Shown here: positions 31,109-40,700 of the stretch, piece after piece
How the letters are laid out: each line of letters opens with the position of its first letter
Position numbering within the stretch: position 1 is the first letter of the stretch
NCBI GenBank assembly: GCA_021927905.1
Contig: BLLK01000077.1
Span: 1 to 64,000, forward strand
Reading direction: 5' to 3'
Length of the DNA stretch: 64,000 bases
From: Chaetoceros tenuissimus
Taxonomy: Eukaryota; Bacillariophyta; Thalassiosirophyceae; Chaetocerotales; Chaetocerotaceae
Notes under the pieces: model-generated
What the model was told of the DNA's origin: nothing
Databases searched by the model: none
What the model saw: the letters and a program-made list of their open reading frames with translations, nothing else
Made by a program: the position numbers and the translations under genes

Positions 31109-32254
31109 ATGGTTTATACTCGTGGTAAAAGAAAACTAGATGAAGCAGAAGGGAAAGTAGTTGTAATACGAGAAGGAGCTGTAGACCCAAACCTGCTATT
31201 TCGTGATAGACGTAAAAAATCAAAGCGTCAAAAACAAGAGGAACCTTCGACCTATAAGTTCTTTGACTTCATTTCTGCAGATTTGAAGCGTCACATTCTT
31301 TCCTTTGTACGTCAAGGTCGATATGTAATTCTTGCTTCTGTCAGTCAAGACTTTCGTGCAACTTTGAAATCTATGCCCGAAAATGATTTCAAAACCCATC
31401 CTCGTACCTATGTATGGCGCTGGAAACTTACCAAATGGATTATAAACTATCCTCCTGGTCGCCCTCAACTAGATATGATACCAAGCCCGAAGAAAACTAT
31501 TGTTCATGCTATCCAGTACGATATGCTACACGTGTTTCAAAAACTCATGAAAGCAGTCAAATGGGGGAACAGAGACTCTTCATCCTGGACAAAAGTTTAC
31601 GCAATAAAAGCCATGGAATATAATTCTATGCAAATATTCAAATGGATCATTCAAGATCAAGCTTGGGATTACAAAGCTCATAAAAATACAATTGCTTCGA
31701 ACATCACATATTGCAATCGTGACATGCTACGCTATCTTCATGATGTTTTAGAAGTTGACTTCAATGATTTCAAGGCTATTAAATCCATGATTATGAAACC
31801 AAGCGTGCGAAACGTTGATGCGATCAGATACGTTTTGGATGTAGTTCCGACCTTGACAACCCTAACACAGAGACGACGCGGGCGACTTAGTCGCCTCTGT
31901 GTTCAAAAAGAAGATATGCTTGTTTATAATATGTTACGTGAAAAGCTCCATGATCCGGAGGATGACCCTGATATTTTGGTAATAGCAATGTATGAATGTT
32001 GTCTGCACAGAAAAACAATGAACATTGTCAAATGCATCGTAGATGAAGAAGCTGTAAAGCAAATGAAGGATAAACAGTATTTACGTCTCATTGATCAGGT
32101 TGTACACTTTGGGAGATTAGACATTTTGATGTATTTGGAAGAGGAAGTTTCTCGAATTCCCAAATTACATTATTTCATGGACTTTGCTCTATTTCGTAAT
32201 CATAGAGATGTTGCAGATTATTTGGTGATGCTAGAGGATACGAGAAGAGATTAA
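31109..32254 (+). CDS. F-box/ankyrin-like protein B
   Basis: The 381-residue protein starts MVYTRGKRKLDEAEG. It has the same layout as A: a basic N-terminus, an F-box-like segment (DLKRHILSFVRQGRYVILAS) and C-terminal ankyrin-like units (VHFGRLDILMYLEEEV). It is far closer to B' (35835-36968) than to A; the central part MIPSPKKTI...MKAVKW is shared almost word for word with B'. It is intronless. Role as an adaptor of a ubiquitin ligase is inferred from architecture. Confidence 0.6.
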   Translation: MVYTRGKRKLDEAEGKVVVIREGAVDPNLLFRDRRKKSKRQKQEEPSTYKFFDFISADLKRHILSFVRQGRYVILASVSQDFRATLKSMPENDFKTHPRTYVWRWKLTKWIINYPPGRPQLDMIPSPKKTIVHAIQYDMLHVFQKLMKAVKWGNRDSSSWTKVYAIKAMEYNSMQIFKWIIQDQAWDYKAHKNTIASNITYCNRDMLRYLHDVLEVDFNDFKAIKSMIMKPSVRNVDAIRYVLDVVPTLTTLTQRRRGRLSRLCVQKEDMLVYNMLREKLHDPEDDPDILVIAMYECCLHRKTMNIVKCIVDEEAVKQMKDKQYLRLIDQVVHFGRLDILMYLEEEVSRIPKLHYFMDFALFRNHRDVADYLVMLEDTRRD

Positions 32255-32539
32255 ATGAAAAGAGATATCATAGAATCAAAATATTTCTTTCATGATTGAG
32301 GAATGTATTTTTTGTAGAGTAAAGATATACAAATAAAGAAATACAAGTCCGTCATTGTAGATATTTTCTATTTTAGCTATTTTGACAGTCTTCAACGCTC
32401 ATTTTTCGTTTTTTCTTTTCGGCGCACGACTCAACAACTTCATTTTTGTTGGTTTTTAGATCATGGATGCATCCTTCCATCAAGCTTTTGTTCATTTCTC
32501 AACACATAATTTCAATTCATTGGTTAGATCCTAGAAAAT
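32255..32539. other. Spacer between F-box gene B and the orphan gene
   Basis: AT-rich 3' UTR and promoter sequence with T-rich runs (about 32395-32425). Nothing else was seen. Confidence 0.4.
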
Positions 32540-33328
32540 ATGCATTTATCTGGTATTGTTTCATTAACAAAGCTTCATGATTTTGCAGGAATAGAAATGC
32601 ATATGCCTCGTCATGTACTCAAAGTGCCAGGAAATATTCATGTGTCTGCTGTCGAGCCTCGTCCCAGAAGCAATAGAGTTGAAGATAGGTATCTCCTTCA
32701 TAAAAAAGCAACCTTGGACGTTGTTCCCTCGAGACCAAGTAGTTTGTCTAAATCGCAAACAACACTTTCAGTAGGATGTCAACAAAATAAAGAAGTAGAG
32801 ATGATCACTTCTCTCGATTCCTCAAGAGACACATGTAGGAGACAAATTACTATTCTCAACTCAGTCAATGAACAGGACTCAAGAAAATTGAAAGAAAATA
32901 AGAAACCTAACAAAGAGCTTCAAGCAGCAGCATATAATCTCTGCGATGCAATGGAAATGAGTGATTTGACTAGAGACTTTATTGCGGGCTTCCAAAGAAC
33001 AATCAAATTCAATCGTGGAGATTTCTTGAAGATGGGTTTAAAAGCTTTTTCAAAAAGAACAATATGCACTCGACAGAGTCTAAATAAAGGATTCAGTAAG
33101 AAGAAACTGAGGCATAAAGGATTCAGTATCGAGAGATTGAGATATAATGATTTGAAACTCATGCGGAAGAATCTTACTCGTCTCTTGGCTTCTTCAAAAA
33201 GGACCATATACTCTCGGCAATGTCTGAAGGAAAGATTTAGTGCCGAGAAAGAGCTGTTATTGAAACAAAGCAAGAATGATATTACATATGGTAGTTGTGA
33301 TATTATGTCAAGAAAAGTCTTTCCTTGA
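32540..33328 (+). CDS. Orphan basic protein between the F-box pairs
   Basis: The 262-residue frame has no family I recognise. It is basic and Ser/Lys/Arg-rich. The C-terminal half carries an internal repeat: FSKRTICTRQSL near 33050 and SSKRTIYSRQCL near 33190, each followed by Lys/Glu-rich helices (KGFSKKKLRHKGFS). No membrane segment or signal peptide is seen. It sits exactly between the two duplicated F-box pairs. An acidic/basic coil suggests a nuclear or nucleic-acid-associated protein, but that is a guess. It may not be a true gene. Confidence 0.4.
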   Translation: MHLSGIVSLTKLHDFAGIEMHMPRHVLKVPGNIHVSAVEPRPRSNRVEDRYLLHKKATLDVVPSRPSSLSKSQTTLSVGCQQNKEVEMITSLDSSRDTCRRQITILNSVNEQDSRKLKENKKPNKELQAAAYNLCDAMEMSDLTRDFIAGFQRTIKFNRGDFLKMGLKAFSKRTICTRQSLNKGFSKKKLRHKGFSIERLRYNDLKLMRKNLTRLLASSKRTIYSRQCLKERFSAEKELLLKQSKNDITYGSCDIMSRKVFP

Positions 33329-34066
33329 ATGGAATGAGGAAGACGGAAGCTATGTATTTCAAAGCACGAAAGGAAACAGTATGCATCGGGTCCAGTTCTT
33401 ATATCACTGACATAGAAATATATACATGTAGCAACAACATATAGTATGATGAATAAGCAACTTAAAAAGTGCAACAAAAAATAAAATATGAGAACTCGTA
33501 CTTCCATCATACTAACATCAAGAAAATAGAGGTTTGATAAATACTCAATTTTTTTTCGATTTTGTAGCAATCTTGGTATCTTGTCAAAACATTTGAATAA
33601 GAGTATTTCTTGAAAGTTTGTGGCTCTAGAATATATTATAAAGAAAACAAAAGCGTAATGAGAAATTATGTAAAAAGAATATGTAAAAAGAATAATTACA
33701 TTCAGCTACAAAACATCGCTGCTTCTTGAATTTACTGTGCAGTTTCATTCCGCTTTTATTCTTTCTTGCAATGAGTAGAGATATTTGAATATAATAAAAA
33801 AAATTTAACCCTTGATGAACTAAATACCTCTGCGTAATCAGCTCAAAATCTCGAATTTCAACAAAGATGGAAAATTGAAAAGAGAACATCTTTTTAGACA
33901 TGCATGTCAAAAGTCATACTTGTCAACAATGACGTACAATTCCTCTTTTTTCCTATTTCCAGCCAAGCACACACACACACATGTCCATGCTTTGCTATAG
34001 CACAACAAATTATAACAAAACAAATAAACACATACAAAACAAGGACCTCTACAAACTAGTTATAGA
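33329..34066. other. Spacer upstream of F-box gene A'
   Basis: AT-rich. It contains the conserved box (33923-33948) and a short CA repeat at 33966-33980. A weak 216-codon frame on the minus strand overlaps the orphan gene and is hydrophobic low-complexity; it is not called. Confidence 0.45.
33923..33948 (+). promoter_or_regulatory. Conserved box upstream of F-box gene A'
   Basis: Contains CAATGACGTACAATTCCTC with the TGACGT core, 144 bases before the ATG. Matches the boxes before B (30900) and B' (35630). Confidence 0.62.
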
Positions 34067-35211
34067 ATGGCTCCACTAACACGAGGTAAAAGACAACAAG
34101 CCGAAGAAAACGGACTTGTAGTTCTACTGAAAAAGAGAAAAGACCCAGAACAGATTATTCGCAGTAGTAATAAACATAAGAAATTGAAGCGCCAGGAGGA
34201 AGAACAAGAAGCCTCGACCTATGAGCCCTTTACTTTCATTTCCATAGATTTGCTACAGCATATTATGTCCTTCATAGGCACTGGAAAATATATATTTCTT
34301 GCGTCAGTTAGCAAAGAGTTTCGTGCAACTTTGTTATCTATGCCTGAGAATGATTTCAAGACGGAGCCCTCTTCCTATATTCATTCCTGGAAGCTCACTC
34401 GATGGATAATGAAGGTGCCTAAGAACTCCCCTGATTATATGAGACCAGAATTTGCAAAAACATGTGTTCAGGCAGTCAAGTACGATAGTCTAAAAGTGTT
34501 TCAGAATCTTTTAAAAAGGAGCAAAATGAAACCAGGTGCAGATTGGAAATCAACCTACCATATGCATTGGCAGCTATGATGAGCAATTCTTTGAATATAT
34601 TGAAATGGATCATTGAAGAACAAGAATGGGAGTACAGTTCACATATGGAGGATATTCTTAGTTTTTCAGTAGCGTGTACTCTCAAAATGATTCAATATCT
34701 TTATGAACATGTACGTATCGAATTCAATTTGCAAGCGTTGAAGAGATTCATTCTTCATCCATGGTCAGCATGTGACGTACAAGTAGTCAGATATGTATTG
34801 GGTGTAGTACCAAGTATGTCAGCGCGACAACGCTGCAATGTTTTACAGTGTGCGCTTTACGAAGAAAATCATGAAATTGCAAAAATGTTATGTGAAGAGC
34901 TATACGATCCCGAAAATGAGCTCGATTTGGCCGTGTATGGAGTACTCTCTTGTTGCATGGAAGGAAAAGGAATAGATCTCGTTAAATGCGTCATCAATAC
35001 TGAAATTGCTGACAAAATGAATGAAAGAAAATACAATGATCTTGTTGAAAAGGCAATTGGAGAAGGAAGAGTGGATATACTAAAATATTTGGAAGAAGAA
35101 GTGCGTCCAATTCCTTATGTTGAAAGGTTAGTGCAACAATATGCAAATGATGCAAGCAATAGAGAAGTTTCAGCTTACTTGGAGCAGGTGATGAATCAAA
35201 GAGAGGGATAA
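34067..35211 (+). pseudogene. F-box/ankyrin-like protein A', interrupted by a frame shift
   Basis: Starts MAPLTRGKRQQ like gene A and follows it through the F-box-like segment (LLQHIMSFIGTGKYIFLASV) and MKPGADWKS. At about 34553-34560 the frame changes: where the sister genes have one residue between WKS and YAL, this copy has eight bases. The second half (to 35211) then continues in the new frame with the usual ankyrin-like units (GEGRVDILKYLEEEVRPIPY). Either a recent disabling indel or a sequencing error. If expressed as read, the product is 170 residues, F-box only. Closest relative is gene A at 29059. Confidence 0.6.
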
Positions 35212-35834
35212 ATGACAAGTATTTATATTGATACCTACTTCACTTTTTCGTCTTGCTTGGTCAATATTTGAAAGTCATTGAAAACTTGGAAGAGTTATTG
35301 AACAATCAATAGTTATAAAAAATAACCATGACATTTTCGTTTCATCTCCTGTTTTTAAAAGATGCGTATATGATAAGTCTATTTATTTGTATAGTGGAAA
35401 TTGCAGTTGTTGAAGTACATTTTAGAGTCAAATTCATGCCGTTTCTTTGAATGACTAGCTGCAAATATGTTCATCCCAACTTCTACATTTTAATTAGAAG
35501 AAATAAAAATTGTTTTATACATACCCTTTAGAATTCATATGCTAAAAGCATCTCGAAATCTCAATTTTGAAAAAAAAAATGAAATTGAAAACGATGAGCA
35601 GCTATTTTAGAAATGTCAATGACAAGATTTCAACAATGACGTACAATTCCTCTTTTGTACATAGCATACACACAACGATCAATCTTCTCGAAAAACCTCT
35701 TTTCATAACTCTCTCTCTCTCTATTCCTGTTGTTTCATTGCTATGGCGCTTACAACTAAGAGAAGCACCTTACAGGCAACTACTTCTAACGCATTTTATT
35801 TCTTGAACTAAATCCCTAAGAAAGGAGCAAGAAA
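35212..35834. other. Spacer between F-box genes A' and B'
   Basis: AT-rich, with the conserved box (35630-35655) and a CATCTCGAAATCT stretch shared with the spacer before gene B (30841 and 35550), evidence that the spacer was duplicated along with the genes. No further gene was seen. Confidence 0.5.
35630..35655 (+). promoter_or_regulatory. Conserved box upstream of F-box gene B'
   Basis: Contains CAATGACGTACAATTCCTC, 205 bases before the ATG, almost the same distance as for gene B (209). Confidence 0.62.
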
Positions 35835-36968
35835 ATGGTTTATACTCGTGGTAAAAGAAAACTAGATGAAGAAAATGGACATGTAGTTGTATTATCTCAA
35901 GCTATAGACCCAGAGCATCTAATGCGCTATAGACGAAAGAGATTGAAGTGCCGAAAAGAAGAGGAAACTTCGACCTATAAGTTCTTTGATTTAATTTCTG
36001 CAGATTTGAAGCGTCATATTCTTTCCTTTGTACGTCAGGGTCGATATGTGATACTTGCTTCTGTTAGTCAAGATTTCCGCGCAACTTTGACATCTATGCC
36101 CGAAAATGATTTCAAAACCCATCCTCGTACCTATATATGGCGCTGGAAACTTACCAAATGGATTATAAATTATCCTCCTGGTCGCCCTCAACTAGATATG
36201 ATACCAAGCCCGGGAAAAACTATTATTCACGCCATCCGGTACGATATGATACATGTCTTTCAAAATCTCATGAAATGCGTGAAATGGACAAGCAAACAAA
36301 ATCTAGAATGGAAAAAGGCTTATGCGCTAGCAGCAATCAAATATAGTTCTATGCAAATTCTCAAATGGATCATTCTTGATCAAGGTTGGGATTACAAAGC
36401 TCATAAAAATGCAATTGCTTCAAACATCGCATACTGCAATCATGATATGCTATGCTATCTTCATGTAGTTCTAGAAGTTGATTTCAATGATTTCAAGGCT
36501 ATTGAATCTATGATTACGAAACCAAGCATACGAAACGTTGATGCTATCAGATACGTTCTAGATGTAGTACCCAACATGACACAGAGACGACGCGGGCGAC
36601 TTACTCGCCTTTGCATTCAAAAAGAGAACATACTTGTTTTTGACATGTTATGTGAAAAGTTCTATGATCCGGAGAATGACCCTGATATTTTTGTAATAGG
36701 AGTGTATGAATGTTGTCTACATAGAAAAGCAATGAATATTGTGAAAGGGATCATCAATAAAGATACTGCAAAGAAAATGAAGAAGAAACAGTATAAACGT
36801 CTTATTCGTCAGGCTGTCCGCTTTGGAAGATTAGACATTGTAAAGTATTTGGAAGAGAAAGTTTCTCGCATTCCTCGTTTGCATCGAGTAATGCAATTTG
36901 CTCTAGATCGTAATCATAGAGATGTTGCAGATTACTTGTTGATGGTTATGGATACGAGAAGAGAATAA
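35835..36968 (+). CDS. F-box/ankyrin-like protein B'
   Basis: The 377-residue paralogue of B starts MVYTRGKRKLDEENG and is nearly identical to B through the F-box-like segment and the MIPSPGKTIIHAI stretch, diverging more in the ankyrin-like region (WTSKQNLEWKKAYALAAIK). It is intact and intronless. Together with A' it forms the second copy of a duplicated gene pair. Confidence 0.6.
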   Translation: MVYTRGKRKLDEENGHVVVLSQAIDPEHLMRYRRKRLKCRKEEETSTYKFFDLISADLKRHILSFVRQGRYVILASVSQDFRATLTSMPENDFKTHPRTYIWRWKLTKWIINYPPGRPQLDMIPSPGKTIIHAIRYDMIHVFQNLMKCVKWTSKQNLEWKKAYALAAIKYSSMQILKWIILDQGWDYKAHKNAIASNIAYCNHDMLCYLHVVLEVDFNDFKAIESMITKPSIRNVDAIRYVLDVVPNMTQRRRGRLTRLCIQKENILVFDMLCEKFYDPENDPDIFVIGVYECCLHRKAMNIVKGIINKDTAKKMKKKQYKRLIRQAVRFGRLDIVKYLEEKVSRIPRLHRVMQFALDRNHRDVADYLLMVMDTRRE

Positions 36969-37261
36969 CTGATAAGAGATAATGCAGAATCAAAATATTT
37001 TGTATATTTGAGGAATGTTGTAATGTAAATAAACTATCAAGGAATCCATCATCAGTCGTCAAGATCACTTTTATTGAAATCATTTTGGAAATGTGTTAGT
37101 CCCGCCTGTAAAGTCGTAGAATTTCCTAGATGTTTTGCACTATTCGCCAAAAGCATCATCCTTCCATTCTGTACCCAAATGTTTACATTTCTTTTATTGT
37201 CTTTTCAAGCAAAGTATTTCATATTTTAATTGCATTTCATAATTTATAACTCACAAATACA

Positions 37262-39484
37262 ATGGTGAGCGTGCGAAAACTTATGCGTGGCATGTCCAGT
37301 AGAAGAAATCTCGGCAAAGCAAAGACTGCCGTTGAAGAGCAACAACAGGAAACTGCCTCTTCCTCCTATGAAGCTCGGGATGAACAAGAAAGTAGTGAAT
37401 CTACAATTAAAACTCAAGAAACATATCTTCCATCTACACAAATGAATCTCGTATCCATTGTGGAAAAGACAGAGGAGAGAGCCATGAGAATCACAGATTT
37501 GCAAACTGTAGCAGAAGTCATTCGTCAACGATGTGAAATGGAACAATGGACGAGTACACTCACTGGAGAGCTTTTGTCACCGGAACAAGTCAACCTTTAC
37601 GATCTGAATTATTATTACATTCAACCAAAGACTGTTCCTAATGGTGTAGTGTTACATGGACTTGAAGATCGTGAATATCGTATGGGTCAAGTCATTTATC
37701 AAGTACATGAGAATGAATGTGAACAGTATAAAAAGCCGTATGGACGTGTCTTGAAGGATTCAACTACTGGAAGTGTTTGGATGTCTGTAGAAAAGGGAAA
37801 ATTTAATCCAGATCTTGATACATTTGTACAAGAGGATGCAGAGTCGCCTCCAGAGAATATAGGATCGCCATCCTTTGTTGAATTCAATGAAGGCAAACGA
37901 TCCAGCTTGAAAGAAATTTTACATTCAGCTCCGACGAAACCTGACTGGTTCATTTCACATACATGGTCTGACTCCGTACTGAAATTTGTTGAAAGGTGTG
38001 AATATCATGCACGAAGCTATTGTACTACTTGGACTCCTCAGGGTAAAAAGTTTGATCAGGACAAGTACAATTCGTACTCGTATTGGATCTGTGCTTATGC
38101 GAATAATCAGCATGAATTGGCAACTGAAATTAATAGTTCGCCAGTTGAGTCTGCATTCATGAAAGCTATTATGAATAGTAATGGTACATTGATCATGACG
38201 GATCACGATGCATCCTCTCTTTCACGAATTTGGTGCGATTTTGAAGTATTCATGACCATCATGAATGCACAATCGATGGATATCGTGGCTTTGGATGAAG
38301 AGCACCGTCCATGCCTACTCACAGAGAAACTTTTACCTTCTGACGAAGATGCTGAAGATAAAGCGTGGCGAGATATGCACTTTCCAAAGCATTTCTTTCT
38401 TCAAAGTTTTGAAATTGCTTTGCAGAATGGTAATGCCTCGCAGATTGAAGATAAAGCTCGTATTCTCAAAGCTATGGTATCGATGAAAGATATTGTGAAG
38501 AATAAGAACATCAATTGGAATGATGATGGACCTCTACAAAGACTCATGAATGAAAAGATGCTGAAAGAAGAACACTTGGCATATCAGCTCGCAAATGAGG
38601 CTTTGCATGCAAAGTTCGCAATATACGCTTGGCCTCTTGCACATCAACACGAACAAGTGAAAAACTTTAATGGAAGCAAAGCTTTGTCTAGATCAACGGA
38701 ATCCTTGCCTTTCTCTAACATTCTTCTGAATGTGATGAACTGCAACTTCGATACAACATTGCAAACTACCTCACCAGACGAAGAACCAAAAGATGAGAAA
38801 GTAGAAGTAGAACCAGATGCAAAAGAAATCATTGATCTTTCAGCAATTACTTCAAAAGCAGCTCTTCTGGATAGATTTGAAATTACCCTGATCGGAACAA
38901 ATAAACATTCCTTCTTGAATGTCTTTGCTGGAATTCCATACAACTGTAGATACGTCCGTCTTGAGTTCCATGATTGCGAGAATATTACAGATGAAGTATT
39001 TTTTGCCCTTTGGGAGAAATTGTCGCAACTTAAGCATCTTATTCATTTCGATATCAAGATTGGTAACCTCAGTAATACTCATAGCGATGCACTCGTAACT
39101 CATCCTCGCAAAGGTCTAGCTGCGGTACTTCCAAAGATGAAAAAGCTGGAGACATTGATTTTAGATATTGAAGGAGATACTTATCAACACAAGAGCTGTT
39201 TTACAGAAAAATCTATTCATAGACTAAGCAAGGCGATTCCATCCAAGACAAATCTAAAGACGTTGAAAGTCGACTTTGGCGAACAGCGTGTGTATATTTG
39301 TGAAAGCAAGGACGAAGTAGAATGGTGGAAAGTCTCTGTGTCTTCTTATCAAAAAGATAGACCTCATCATGGTTTTGGAAATTCTCTATCTGATTATGCA
39401 GTGATTCATGGCTCACAGTATACGCAGAAGAAAGAAAAGATGTTCTTTGGACCAATAAAACGTTTGTTCTTTGGTTTCAACTGA
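37262..39484 (+). CDS. TIR-like domain protein with LRR-like C-terminus
   Basis: The 740-residue protein has a Ser/Gln-rich N-terminus. At about residues 226-345 lies a TIR-like domain: DWFISHTWSD as box 1, then YWICAYANNQHEL, a helix ESAFMKAIMNSNGTLIMTD, and SRIWCDFEVF, which matches the SxWCxxEL box that carries the catalytic Glu of NADase TIR domains. The YWICAYANNQ string marks a TIR-like family expanded in diatoms and dinoflagellates. Residues about 555-690 show leucine-rich-repeat-like spacing (LSQLKHLIHFDIKIGNL, MKKLETLILDIEG, TNLKTLKVDF). There is no nucleotide-binding domain and no membrane helix. A role in self/non-self or stress signalling is an inference; the NADase residue is present but activity is untested. 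It is intronless. Confidence 0.55.
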   Translation: MVSVRKLMRGMSSRRNLGKAKTAVEEQQQETASSSYEARDEQESSESTIKTQETYLPSTQMNLVSIVEKTEERAMRITDLQTVAEVIRQRCEMEQWTSTLTGELLSPEQVNLYDLNYYYIQPKTVPNGVVLHGLEDREYRMGQVIYQVHENECEQYKKPYGRVLKDSTTGSVWMSVEKGKFNPDLDTFVQEDAESPPENIGSPSFVEFNEGKRSSLKEILHSAPTKPDWFISHTWSDSVLKFVERCEYHARSYCTTWTPQGKKFDQDKYNSYSYWICAYANNQHELATEINSSPVESAFMKAIMNSNGTLIMTDHDASSLSRIWCDFEVFMTIMNAQSMDIVALDEEHRPCLLTEKLLPSDEDAEDKAWRDMHFPKHFFLQSFEIALQNGNASQIEDKARILKAMVSMKDIVKNKNINWNDDGPLQRLMNEKMLKEEHLAYQLANEALHAKFAIYAWPLAHQHEQVKNFNGSKALSRSTESLPFSNILLNVMNCNFDTTLQTTSPDEEPKDEKVEVEPDAKEIIDLSAITSKAALLDRFEITLIGTNKHSFLNVFAGIPYNCRYVRLEFHDCENITDEVFFALWEKLSQLKHLIHFDIKIGNLSNTHSDALVTHPRKGLAAVLPKMKKLETLILDIEGDTYQHKSCFTEKSIHRLSKAIPSKTNLKTLKVDFGEQRVYICESKDEVEWWKVSVSSYQKDRPHHGFGNSLSDYAVIHGSQYTQKKEKMFFGPIKRLFFGFN

Positions 39485-39734
39485 GTACAACATCGAGGTA
39501 AATGGGGTACACTGAGTGGAGGTAGGGTAAATTGGGTATCATAGCGTCTTCTCTTTAATATTCATATGAAGTATTTTATGAAGAGAATAAAGCTGTGTGT
39601 CCGATCGTTCTAAACATTATTCAATTGATCAAAATACCATAAGATTGTGATTACCAATGAAAGCGTTAAAATGATGTGCAATTTGATGCGTTGACTTTTG
39701 TAGAAAAGTGTTTTGCAAGTACCACATATTCAAA

Positions 39735-40700
39735 ATGTGGAAGATATTTAAAAGAAAAGTACAAGAGCGAAAAGTGATAGACACAAAACCAGTAGCGCCA
39801 CGTCTAGCGCAACGTCAAGTTGCTGCTGCATCACGAAGACTCGGTGAAGCTGTTCAAAGAGTTGTTCTGGATGCAAAACAAGGCAAGAATAAGAAAACTA
39901 AAGTGACTCGTGGAAAAAAGACCTCTAATGAGCACCAAGATGAAAAGTGGAAAATTCAACTCTTAAAAGTTCTTGGATCCTCTACAGATGTAACGGATGT
40001 AGAGATCTTACTGCAGCATTCTGCATGTGAGAATTTTGTCTCAATTTGCATGGAAAATGAGTTGCCGCCAAACCTTATACATTGTATGCGTCTTCTACGT
40101 GTTGTAGAGTTGAAGAATTCGAATGAAGCAAATGAAGAAAGTGTCGGACCTACTTCTCTAGAAGCATGCAACAAAGTAGAAAAATTACTGTGTTTCCTTT
40201 GCGTAAACACTGAGGTTGGAGAACAACTTCGACCTCATCTTTTCGGTCTGCTGAGCTTAAGTGCTGCAAGATATCCTTCAAATGCAGTTCATATAGCAAA
40301 AGCAACAAGCAATATCATTGCTAGGTTTGCAAAAGGATGCTTCACTCCATCAATGTGTTCCTTCCTTCATGATCGGGAAATGATTAGGCACATGACTGAG
40401 GATATGAAGGAACTTTGTGGTATGTCTCCTTCCTCACTTTCTACATCGCAGTCGAATTGCTTGCATGGGAATGAAGCAGAAATCTATGGATTATGGTATT
40501 ATTCACTTGCAGCTATTGTTAACATGGTTATTGAAGCTGCTGTTAGATGCGAGAATTTTGAGTTATTACGAGAGTTTGAATCTGTAGGTGGATACGATGT
40601 TCTGAAATTCGCAATAGATAACTCTTCCTATGAAAATAGAGAAAAGATTTTGGAACTACAGCAGATGTTGGGTACAGTATCTAGAAGTTTCGTAGAATAA
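39735..40700 (+). CDS. Alpha-solenoid protein resembling the N-terminus of BEACH/WDFY proteins
   Basis: About 321 residues starting MWKIFKRKVQERK. After a basic segment (RGKKTSNEH) the body is helical, with stretches like LIHCMRLLRVVELKNS, VEKLLCFLCVNTEVGEQLRPHL, ASNIIA-type helices and EFESVGGYDVLKFAIDN. This pattern recalls the N-terminal armadillo-like solenoid of ALFY/WDFY3-type BEACH proteins. Those proteins exceed 2000 residues, and no BEACH, PH or WD40 part is found downstream, so this is either a stand-alone paralogue or a truncated copy. The likeness is by eye and uncertain. An in-frame upstream extension lacks an ATG. Confidence 0.4.
   Translation: MWKIFKRKVQERKVIDTKPVAPRLAQRQVAAASRRLGEAVQRVVLDAKQGKNKKTKVTRGKKTSNEHQDEKWKIQLLKVLGSSTDVTDVEILLQHSACENFVSICMENELPPNLIHCMRLLRVVELKNSNEANEESVGPTSLEACNKVEKLLCFLCVNTEVGEQLRPHLFGLLSLSAARYPSNAVHIAKATSNIIARFAKGCFTPSMCSFLHDREMIRHMTEDMKELCGMSPSSLSTSQSNCLHGNEAEIYGLWYYSLAAIVNMVIEAAVRCENFELLREFESVGGYDVLKFAIDNSSYENREKILELQQMLGTVSRSFVE

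Noticed and set aside
32920-33570. 216-codon minus-strand frame
   Set aside because: Overlaps the orphan gene on the other strand, is Phe/Leu-rich low complexity, and has no domain.
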